Below, piece by piece: positions 23,842 to 32,800 of a stretch of 64,000 bases of DNA (position 1 is its first letter; each line of letters opens with the position of its first letter). The notes below the pieces were generated by a model. The model worked only from the letters and a program-made list of their open reading frames with translations, made no database searches and was not told where the DNA came from. The position numbers and the translations under genes are program-made. The DNA is from Mesodorylaimus sp. YZB2_4 (taxonomy: Eukaryota; Nematoda; Enoplea; Dorylaimida; Dorylaimidae), in contig JASANH010001671.1 of assembly GCA_030248295.1 (NCBI GenBank), forward strand, positions 372,001-436,000, in the 5' to 3' direction.

Positions 23842-24354
23842 TTACATCAGAATGGGTGTATCATTGAAGAAGAGGGCAGTATGATTCAAAATAGCATCTT
23901 GCTCACCCAGTGATCGACCCGTTTCCTGCCTTAGAAACCTATCTTTTAATATTTGATCCAGTTCTCGTTCCTTCAACCGTAATAGGAACACCACGCAAGC
24001 CAGGGCGAATACAAGGAGCACAATCGATAGTCTGAGCATACATCGATTGCATAACAGTTTCTTGAGGGCCTTGGTCCTCGTAGTCGATGTATCCCACTGA
24101 GCCGAATCGCCGAACGCCAGTTGGCGAGTAAATGACCAGTGATTTCGATTGACATCATCGAATATGACACTCAGAGAATTCGATCTTCTTCTACTTCGAA
24201 TACGAGTTCGGGTGGCCAAATTTTTGGCTTTCATTCTCAGACGAGTAATCCGTGCCAACTTTTCGCCCGCTGTCGAATGGGGCTCGTATCCGACGTGTAC
24301 AGTCTTGACTGCATTGGCCTTGACATGGACTGCGGGCAGGTGATCGGTGGACAT
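23842..24354 (-). CDS. Orphan type II single-pass membrane protein
   Basis: A single-exon frame of 170 aa. The N-terminal 95 residues are basic and contain an arginine cluster (RTRIRSRRRS). One clear membrane helix follows (LSIVLLVFALACVVFLLRL, about residues 108-128), then a charged helix and a short tail with NHT and NDT, of which NHT is a possible N-glycosylation site. The positive-inside rule puts the N-terminus in the cytosol. No family was recognised. The hydrophobic helix and length make chance less likely, but there is no homology or splice evidence. Confidence 0.5.
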   Translation of the reverse strand: MSTDHLPAVHVKANAVKTVHVGYEPHSTAGEKLARITRLRMKAKNLATRTRIRSRRRSNSLSVIFDDVNRNHWSFTRQLAFGDSAQWDTSTTRTKALKKLLCNRCMLRLSIVLLVFALACVVFLLRLKERELDQILKDRFLRQETGRSLGEQDAILNHTALFFNDTPILM

Positions 24355-25167
24355 TGTTGAGGGTGATCACAACTGCAGGTAGGATGAAAGGACGATCAGT
24401 CGCTTCGGCAGGACGTGCGCAGAGGAGCTGGGTGTTTAGAGACGACCTGCCGAGCTAATCGGTTGCGACACTGCCCATAGGAATGGCAAAGGCCAGACTC
24501 TTATAGCAACGGGTGCTATGGAATCTAGCTGCCAGGTAGCCCCCTATAGAGCAGAGTACACGGCATTCAGGAATTCATTGAGCGGCTTTTTCTCACGAAC
24601 AGGTGAGAAATGTTTGAGCCGCATACCCAATGGGTGCTAGGCGTCGTCTAGGCAGCGCAGGAAGTTTCAACGGTCCAGACACGAATTTCAATGTCAGTCA
24701 GCACAAACGGATATCGATACCGGCAATAAAAAATTCTGGAAGGAAACAAACAGCCTCGAAGTGTGACGCCAGTCTGGACCATAATTGCGCCTGTTCTTCG
24801 TAGACGCAATATGGACTCTGCTAGGATCTCAAGGACGAATCCTCAAATCAAAACGTCACAGAACGCGCACTCCTCCAACGGAACTTGGGGAATCCACCAA
24901 AAGTAGGCCAGCCACGAGGTCCCACTAGTGGAGGTCTATCGCCGTCGCCCACTGCTGCGCAGTATATCTAGTCTAGTCACATGGTCGTACAGGCGTACAG
25001 TGACACCCACCGCACTTGGGCTGGAAACCGGTGTTGCATCGAAGGCATGGTTAGGTGAAAGGACATCGAAGTTGCTATCCGTCTCCGCCTCCGTGCAGTT
25101 CAAGTAGGAGAGGTCTCTACTAGTGTCGTCTGTTTCCAATCGATATTTGAGATTTTGTAAATCCATT
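24355..25167. other. Intergenic between divergent genes
   Basis: Separates the orphan membrane protein (-) from the SDR gene (+). No gene is seen. It contains a segment (about 24453) resembling GCTAATCGGTT sequence found again near 57360 and 61000. Confidence 0.4.
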
Positions 25168-26876
25168 ATGAAATATAGCGTCATCTACTGGATTTTATGC
25201 CTTTTATGGTGCGGCTTGCTTGTCACGTAAGTTATACGGGTGTGTTATTTTGTAAGAATAATATACTGTATACCCTGTTTTCTTTGAGAATATACACGCT
25301 CTCCACGTTGCCGCATAGGCCGCGTGTACATTCCCAAAGAAAACAGATAGTAGATGCACAAGTCCTATCAGATGTGCACGTGTTAAGTTCCATGCTTGTA
25401 CGAGGCTCTTCTTTTTTTCAGCATATGGTCTTGTCCCAACAATTTTCTGCGGCTGCTACGATTCTTTGTTTGGTTCGCAGGTTCCCGTCTTTTCAAGTAA
25501 GTTCGATAGGGGTAAAATTCTAGCTGTCGGTTCCAGATTGCAAGTACCCGACTAGGTCCCATAACGAAAGAAATTAGGCCCATTTTCTATTCAGATATTT
25601 CATATTCCGCCGTTTACCGATCGATACACGCTTTGAGAACAAAGATACAGTGGTGGTGACAGGTGCAAGTTGCGGTATTGGTGCGCAGATTGCAGCCACA
25701 CTAGCTGAAAGAAGTAGGTTCGACTTAATCGCGATATTGCTTCAAACATGCACATGCTCGATTTGCAGGTGGAAAAGTGATTTGGACTGCCAGGGATGTG
25801 GATAAAGCGCAAAAATTTTTGAGCGATCTTCGATGGACCTATTACCACGGAGAACGAGGTTATGTGCTGTACTTGGATTTGGCATCTAAGAAGTCCATAA
25901 AGAAATTTGTGGAAGAATTCAAATCCCGTAAGCCCTTGAATCGAATGCTGACAGTTTTAGTAACCAGCAACTAAATTTTTTGAAGGTGAGAAAAAGCTCA
26001 ACTGCCTCGTTTTGAATGCTGCTTATCATGGAAGCAGAAGATTAACAGAGGACGGATTTGAACAGAATCTGGGAGTTAATCACCTCGGTATGGCCATTGC
26101 GCTCCAGGATTTGTCTCGAGGACCCGCATATCTGTACCCAATTTAGGACACATGTACCTTGTGTATCAACTGATCGATATGCTGAAAGAATCAGGTCCAT
26201 CTCGAATCGTAGTCGTAACTTCTGATTTGCATAAATTAGTGAAACGTGTCAAATTTGACGATTTGCAATATGAGCGCGACTATGCGCCCTTCGGAGCCTA
26301 CAACCACAGCAAAGTATTGAATATCCTGTTTGTGCGCGAGCTGGCTCGTCGATTGAAAGGTAGGCGATGCGTAGGGCATGGTTCATCATGTGCACTGGCA
26401 GTCAGCATGCTAAGTGTGCGTGTTTGGGAGAAGAGCCGGAGGGACAACGCTTACACTGTACTTTCTTCTGCACATGTTGTATACAGTACAGTGTGATTTC
26501 AGGCACAGGAGTCACAGTCTATGCAGCGCATCCAGGCACACCCATCGCGACTGAACTGATGCGGGATACATGGCTTGGATCATGGATATTCTATCAAGTG
26601 GTGTTACGGCCAGTATGCTACCTTTTCTGTCGCTCTGCACGCGAAGGGGCTCAGACACCAGCCTATTGCGCTTGCTCAAAAGACGTGGCCAGTGAAAATG
26701 GGCAATATTACGAGTAAGTTGGGAATATGGCGGATGTTGTGGTACTAACTACCGAGCTTGATTTCAGGAACATGAGAGTTGATAGCACCAGTGAGGTGGC
26801 CAGTAACGATGCATCAGCAGCTCGATTATGGGACATGTCGTGCGAGTTACTAAAACTACCGAAGGACTGGGCGTAA
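25168..26876 (+). CDS. Membrane-anchored short-chain dehydrogenase/reductase (retinol dehydrogenase-like)
   Basis: Eight exons: 25168-25226, 25422-25496, 25595-25713, 25769-25927, 25986-26087, 26147-26359, 26503-26713, 26768-26876; about 348 aa, phases all consistent. The N-terminus (MKYSVIYWILCLLWCGLLVT) is a signal anchor. The Rossmann fold follows with the cofactor motif TGASCGIG (TGxxxGxG). NAAYHG takes the place of NNAG, and VVVTSD holds the catalytic serine. YNHSK is the YxxxK active site, and AAHPGTPIATEL follows the usual PG motif. The closest family layout is RDH11-14/WWOX-like enzymes, which use NADP(H) on retinoids or lipid aldehydes at the ER or mitochondrial membrane. The substrate is not predictable. 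Intron 1 holds a 72-bp palindromic repeat. Confidence 0.92.
25275..25346. mobile_element. 72-bp palindromic MITE-like element, copy A
   Basis: It begins CTGTTTTCTTTGAGAAT and ends in the near-perfect inverse, with 24-bp terminal arms having 3 mismatches and a short central loop. The same 72-bp unit recurs at 31058-31129 with only a few differences. It sits in intron 1 of the SDR gene. No coding capacity, so if mobile it is non-autonomous. Confidence 0.65.
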
Positions 26877-28306
26877 AAACTCACTAGTTGAACCTCAATA
26901 TGAGCATAGCCGGACATTTGTGCGCTCGTGCCAGCGTTATTTTAATTTGTCTAGACATTTTTTCTTCATCGATTGAAAATACAATTTTTTGAAGGTCTAA
27001 GATAATGTTGAGCATTTTTAGCCTTTGCACGCGCCATTGTGATAAAATGATTATTCTTGCGCCTGAAGAAAGAAATATCTATTTTCAGTGGGTCAAACTA
27101 ATCAAAGCTTCCTCGGCGGTTACTTGGCACTGGGCAAAAAAGACTGCCTACGAAGAAGTATTGGCCTTGGTGTTATCTATAGTTAATAGTAGCAGAGCCT
27201 GGAAATTACTTTCTAGATCCTAATTGCCAATTTCAAGCTTTTTTGCTTTGTTGACGTCTTCTGCTTTTTAATTTTCTTTATCTTACCTCTTCCATCCCAC
27301 CCACGAGTAGGTCTGTCTTTGCACTACCATACACGAGGACGATCCTATTTGAGGCGAAATTGCGATTGTGGATCTGACGTGAGGAGCAGATTACGGGGGT
27401 CCGATGCGAAAGGTCAGCCCTCTAGGGTGTACTTATAGTCCTAAATAAAGCAGTGCTAGCATGGCTGTCTAATCAAGGAGGGGAATGGACGGATGGATAA
27501 ACCAGTGGTTGAGCAGAGGTGTACATCCATGTTGATCCAGCAATTCAATGGCTGTTATTGCGCCTATTCGGTCTTGAAAGCATTAGCCTTGGTTCACGAA
27601 GGACAGCGCCCTTTACAGCTCGTTTACTTCTTTCCGCATGGATCACTTTTAGAAGAACAAACAGTTATCGAGATGCATAAAAACGAGCTTTGCATTATCT
27701 CCTCTTCGCAGGCGCCTGGCAGTTATGGAGGCTAGAGGAAAGGTTGAAAATGTGAGGACGTATTGAACCTGGGATGGCCATTTATTTGAGCTTTACGCTG
27801 TGCCTGAGAGGCTCGGTTTCTTCCTCAGCATCATTTTTCTTCTCTTATGCTCGGCCAGGGCTGCTTGCTCTTTCTGGAATCGATCAAACCCGTATTGGTT
27901 ACTTGATTGCTTAGTGTTAATTCGACGCAGCGAAAACAGGCATTTGAAATCTCAGCTGTGGAAGATGCAAGTTTCCAGTTTTCATTTTGATCATAGGATG
28001 GCTTGGTGTGGGAACTTGATCTTGTCCTGGAGCCAAGAATGAGATGCATGTAGAGGGGAATCCGTCGTCACAGTCCTTTTGAAGTGTTTTTATTGTAAGA
28101 GCATGTCAGGTTTTCGAGCCACTAAAATAGGTGCTTTGACAAGGCCATACTGCATAATAAAAGCACGAGAAGATGGTATCCAAAGTAGAATATCGATGGT
28201 TGTTCACCATGATCATCCATATTTTTCCAGGTCTATACTCCAACAACTCCCCACTCATATTCTCTTGGACAACATACACCCAGAAAAACTCGTCGATGTA
28301 CCAACC
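26877..28306. other. Intergenic region
   Basis: No convincing gene. The frame of the downstream receptor stays open from 28079, so an upstream start or a 5' exon boundary near 28231 (preceded by tatttttccag) is possible. Confidence 0.4.
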
Positions 28307-29572
28307 ATGACCAACTTGACGTCGAATGATGTGGAGTGGGTCGCTCATGTGGTGGTCATGCCCATCATATTATTTATTGGCCTAATCGGCCAGATTCTCA
28401 ACCTGATAACTTTACACCAGCCTCGTTTGAAGGCTCTTACATTCACGTACCTGAAAGCAGTGGCTTTCGCGGAACTGTTCTCCATCCTCGCCCTCATACC
28501 TTTCGTCATACGACAGGCCTACGACAACGTGAAAGTGGACTGGCCGTGCTGGATCCTTTTCTATAGCGCTCATTTGGAGGTACCGTTGGCCAATGCTTTC
28601 ATGGCAGCTAATAGCTTATGCATTGTTGGACTGACCGTAGAAAGGTACTTTAGTGTTTGCCACCCGCTTTGGGCCTTGAAGGTCAATGGTACCCCCAAAA
28701 GAGCCAGACTTGTGATTGCATTTTTTTATGGCCTAGCTTTCGCCTTGTTCATACCAGCAGCATTCCAAAAGAAGGTTGAACCTGATAATAAGGCGTCGAT
28801 TGATCCATTTGCGCGGGACGATTCCGTTTCAGCAGCTGGATGCGATGATTCTGTTGTAATCAGGAATCGTGCCCTTCACGGGGAAAAATCATTCAAAATC
28901 TACTTGCTGCTTCGAGAACTTTTCGTTCGCATTGGCCCAACATTGGTCCTTATAGTTTTAAATATAGCCATATTTCGAGCAGTGAGACAAAGTTCGAACA
29001 AGCGTCGAACATTGGTTTCTCTAAAACGTCTTTCGAATCGACGTCGAAGCAGTCGTAAACGACCAGGTTTTGTGAAACAAACCTCTTCGAGCAATGGCGC
29101 TTCAAGAACAGCGTGTGCTACATCAGGATCAGGATCGGCGATCGAAGAATCCTCATCACCCTTAACAGCGGATGGTGAACCATCGTGTGCGCCAAGCGAT
29201 CCAACGGCATCAAATGCGGCGACTTACAACGACAATCGTACTTTGGTGATAAGATACAGAAGAACAAGGAGAGAGAAGAATGACCAGGAACGCCAACGAC
29301 GAGTCTACGTCCTGTTGGTCGTTACCGTAATCACCTTTCTTATCTGCACGATCCCGGCCAGTGTGCTCTCGCTTCTAGTCACTGATCAGAATACCAATGA
29401 AGATTCCATCGCTTTCCAAGCGTTCAGGGCCGCAGCTAATCTGTTAGAAGTGGTCAGCTTCGCCATAAACTTTTACATTTATTGTTTGTGTAGTGAAGAA
29501 TATCGTAAGCTGTTTGTGAAGTGGTTAAGAAGGTGTGCCGATGCCATGCATCGATGTTGGTATCAGAGGTAG
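28307..29572 (+). CDS. Rhodopsin-like (class A) G protein-coupled receptor, peptide-receptor type
   Basis: A single coding exon from ATG 28307 gives about 421 aa. The N-terminus has a glycosylation site (NLT). Seven hydrophobic segments are visible, starting VVVMPIILFIGLIGQILNLI. The end of helix 3 reads LTVERYFSVCHPL (ERY form of the DRY motif). The long third cytoplasmic loop is strongly basic and Ser-rich. Helix 6 follows (VYVLLVVTVITFLIC), then helix 7 with NFYIY in place of NPxxY. Cysteines at the top of helix 3 (DWPCW) and in loop 2 fit the conserved disulfide. The pattern suits invertebrate neuropeptide (FMRFamide-receptor-like) receptors; the ligand is unknown. An AATAAA at 29795-29800 could serve as the poly(A) signal. 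The upstream frame is open, so the start could be earlier. Confidence 0.85.
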   Translation: MTNLTSNDVEWVAHVVVMPIILFIGLIGQILNLITLHQPRLKALTFTYLKAVAFAELFSILALIPFVIRQAYDNVKVDWPCWILFYSAHLEVPLANAFMAANSLCIVGLTVERYFSVCHPLWALKVNGTPKRARLVIAFFYGLAFALFIPAAFQKKVEPDNKASIDPFARDDSVSAAGCDDSVVIRNRALHGEKSFKIYLLLRELFVRIGPTLVLIVLNIAIFRAVRQSSNKRRTLVSLKRLSNRRRSSRKRPGFVKQTSSSNGASRTACATSGSGSAIEESSSPLTADGEPSCAPSDPTASNAATYNDNRTLVIRYRRTRREKNDQERQRRVYVLLVVTVITFLICTIPASVLSLLVTDQNTNEDSIAFQAFRAAANLLEVVSFAINFYIYCLCSEEYRKLFVKWLRRCADAMHRCWYQR

Positions 29573-29782
29573 GCTGCTTGCGTGTGTGATGTCAGTCTAT
29601 TTTTAAATGTGTCGAACTATTAAAACAATGGAATCTTGAAATTAATTGCAGAAGAGTCTGTGCCCGTAAGATACGCACAGGGCATACACAGTATGTGATG
29701 CATGCGCATCAAAATGTTAAAGCTCAGGAAATATCCATAGAGGTACAAGTCGACTTTATGTCGTAACATTTGCAGCAATTCC

Positions 29783-30751
29783 TTATAATTTTTCAATAAA
29801 ATGTTTTGTTTTGCTTTTTATGAGCTTGTTAAAAGCCAACTAAGTAAACGGATTAACGGCAGCACTGGCTGTGCCAAAAAAGAGGATGAGAACTTGAGCA
29901 GGTGTATCGCCGACAAAGTATGGAACTGCCCAAAATGAGCCATAATAAATTATAAGGGCAAAAGAAATTAGTGCAAACTGAAATAATAAACGCTTCTCTC
30001 ATTTAGTTTGTTGGACGATTTCAATATTCTGGCTGTTTCCAGCACGTTTGTCTTTGCAATAAATCGCAAACCAAGTCGCCATATGCGAGACGGCGACCAT
30101 TGCTGGCAGAAGTCCGGATATGATGATATCTGCAGATGATATTTGCTCCAGAAATTTCAAAGAAATTTTGATCTGACAATCGAATACCAGGCTCAAAAAA
30201 TAATAGTTGTATAAAATTTTGCAGCCAGCTTTATGCATTGCAATGGGAACTGGAATGCCAGCAACCCAGAAGAAAATTATCCAAAATGTGATCGCTAGTG
30301 GGCTGTTTAACAATTTCTCCGCCACTGAGCCTTTTGGTTTCGTCAGACTGGCGTATATCAATCGATTGACCCCGATAAAAGATAGGTGCAAACATTGCAA
30401 AAAGAATGTGGCGCTTGATAAGAAGTCAGCTACTGTCCAAGTTTGGGATGGCCAAATATCTTTTTGCAATATTGTACACTGGGCTACGTCGGATAAAATA
30501 AATGACAAGTAGCCCAAATCAGCTATGGCTAAGGAAATGACTAAGCCGTAGAAATTCGATTTGAATGATTTGAAGTGAAGGATAAGAATTACCAGGACAA
30601 GAAAGTAGGATAGAATGCTGATGATGGTGACAAGAATGAACGCAGATATTGAGTAGATGTGGAGCGGTGATAGTGACGTTGTTTGATTATTCGGGGGCAG
30701 AACTCGTGGAATTGATGAGTACTTTGAAACTAGCCCTGTCAGTTTGGACAT
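29783..30751 (-). pseudogene. Seven-helix chemoreceptor-like receptor with stop codon in helix 7
   Basis: Two exons on the minus strand, 30017-30751 and 29840-29977, with an apparent 39-bp intron (weak donor gtccaa, acceptor tttcag). The N-terminus has NNQT. Helices include ISAFILVTIISILSYFLVL, FYGLVISLAIADLGYLSF, a helix 3 ending in NRLIYA at the DRY position, LAITFWIIFFWVAGI, and IIISGLLPAMVAVSHMATWF. The second exon encodes helices 6-7 and reaches NPFT, where the expected Tyr of NPxxY is TAG (29840-29842). The frame then stays open for a typical helix-8-like tail of 18 residues ending in TAA (29783-29785). It is either a recent pseudogene, a polymorphic null, or a read-through case. It lies tail to tail with the receptor at 28307-29572. 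Confidence 0.7.
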
Positions 30752-31057
30752 GATGCGCAGTACAGATAGAAAGCAAATGATACGAACTTGGACTGATCGT
30801 GAGGCGTCAACAACTTTATTAAGCAATTAGTGCAAGCAGGTGAAGTCGAAGTTTTCAAACATTCATGGGAATTGCGCAGTCGATACATTTTCGTGGGCCA
30901 AAATTATGGATGAACGGAAAGAAGATGTCGCTGAAGCACCTGGGGGCACAGAACAGATAATCGAGACGGTTTCTGGGAGACCCGACCTTGCGAAGGACGG
31001 AGGATCAAACAGTTTGAACCCATTTTGTTAAAGTTTAAGCCACTTACTAAGTATAAC

Positions 31058-31129
31058 CTGTTTTCTTTGAGAATATACACGCCCTCCACGTTACCGCATA
31101 GGCCGCGTGTACATTCTTGAAGAAAACAG
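31058..31129. mobile_element. 72-bp palindromic MITE-like element, copy B
   Basis: Same length and arms as the copy at 25275-25346; both are followed by ATAGTAG and preceded by TATA-containing sequence. The flanks beyond that differ, consistent with separate insertions. Confidence 0.65.
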
Positions 31130-31539
31130 ATAGTAGTTGTCTTCGTGTTGGTGTCACTGTTCTACGTCCTCAGTCGACCGATCGGCGAGTCATATGGTGC
31201 GCCTGTGGGACTGCTTGCAGTCACTAATTTGGTCGGTTTTCGTCTGGGCTTCACACAGCGCACTTAACTGCCAATGAGGCGGCTTCGACTGAGACTTGAC
31301 TGACTAGTACTCCGACTGACTGTGAGAAGTACTCGCAAAAATCGAAATAAAGTTGCAAACAATGAAAGCACACAATAATATACATATCACATCGGATCAT
31401 CAAATCAGTTTTTTTCTCGACGGTCCCAGCTCGTTTCTACGATGTCGAACATTTTTTCGACTTTCATCAGGGTCATTTAATTTGGGCCATCAGCATAGTC
31501 TAGTTTTTTTCTGCCTTTTTACGACTCTTTTCTTCCAGC

Positions 31540-31830
31540 TGGCTACCTACCAGGCTGCTGCTTAAGACCAAATCAGTCGTTCCTTGATGATCCACAAGGG
31601 AGCGTTCAGGTACTGGTCTTTTCTCGGTCCCACTCCCATTTGCGCAGGGAGGGACATACAGTATGATGACAGTCAAGCCCAGACCAAAGGTCATACCAGT
31701 GGCCAATGCCACGAACAAGACGGACGATTTTTGGAATTCTCACGTTCCAGTCATGATCGGTGCCATCGATTTGCCGCTCGGTTCTAAGACGGCCTCCGCA
31801 ACACAGCGGTCCAACTGACTCTACCACGCA
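31540..31830 (-). pseudogene. Decayed third copy of the Ser/Lys/Ala-tail membrane protein
   Basis: On the minus strand an ATGGCACCGATCATGAC start near 31762 matches the start of the 8497 gene. A stop follows after a few codons, and in the +1 context the membrane helix is still readable (SVLFVALATGMTFGLGLTVI). The sequence before the ATG also resembles the leaders of the other two copies. No second exon was found. Boundaries are approximate. Confidence 0.55.
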
Positions 31831-32800
31831 ACCCCTGAACGGATGAGCCATCGTTCGTAACCGACTCTTTCTTCTGGTCAAAGCAGCTGTGTAGCTGTAC
31901 TGTGTGTTCACACTGTGTGGTACCCTTATATCGTATTGCTGGAAGCGTATTGCTGCGTATTATATGGTATTGCTCCGCCCTGACTCCAGCCTCTAACAAC
32001 CATAAGTCCTGAACTACAAAGTGGGATAAGGACAAAGAAGTACAGTATACACATTGTATTACGATTGGGTCTGTATTACTGAAGTGAACGACCGGTGGAG
32101 CTTTTGCGCCACCCTTAAAACCAAGGGTAGGCCACCCCTAAAACCAAGGGGTTTCCCTACCCACCAAGTCTTCCGACCTAGTACATGTCTGAAACATCAC
32201 CCTCACGAGTTACGCTCCCAGCTGCCGGCTCCGTGCAGAGTATTGATTGCCAATCGAACCTCCACAACATGACCAGGAAAAAGGGGAAACCAGTTGACGG
32301 AGAATTATCGATCGAATTCAACACCAATAATTTGTCATCATTTTTTTGCTACCGTATGATCATCAAACACTGCCCAAAGAGCGACCAGGAAAAAGTTGTC
32401 ATCTTACTGCAGGAGCCAGAATTCAACTATGCACTGCTTGCGAAAGTTGTGCTTTGGCTGTTTCAGTCTTATTTTTGCATAAGTCACAGTTTCATCACCA
32501 TGAATTAAAAACATCTGTGCTTTTATCTTCTGCATTGATCCAAGCAAAGCAATTTATCACTAACTGTTCTGCCCGCGCGGTCCAGATATGCTCTTCGTAC
32601 TTAGGTATATGCTATCGCTAAGCAAAGTTTGTTTCACATCGGCAACCCATGAGGCTAGGCTAGCGGCAACGACTAAAGAACGGGGCAAAAAGTTAGTTAA
32701 CCTCTGCAAACGAAAAGTAAGTGGAGCGTATTTTCTATCCATAGGTCAATGTGTGTCTCATAATTCGCTGCTAGCAAAGTCCCAGTTTCAGCAACCAGAC

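Larger units (their letters stand above)
30752..32800. other. Repeat-bearing gene-poor region
   Basis: Contains the second 72-bp palindromic repeat (31058-31129), the decayed third copy of the 7.7-kb membrane-protein family (about 31.5-31.8 kb) and a short direct duplication near 32.1 kb (two CCTTAAAACCAAGG-like units). No other gene supported. Confidence 0.45.
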
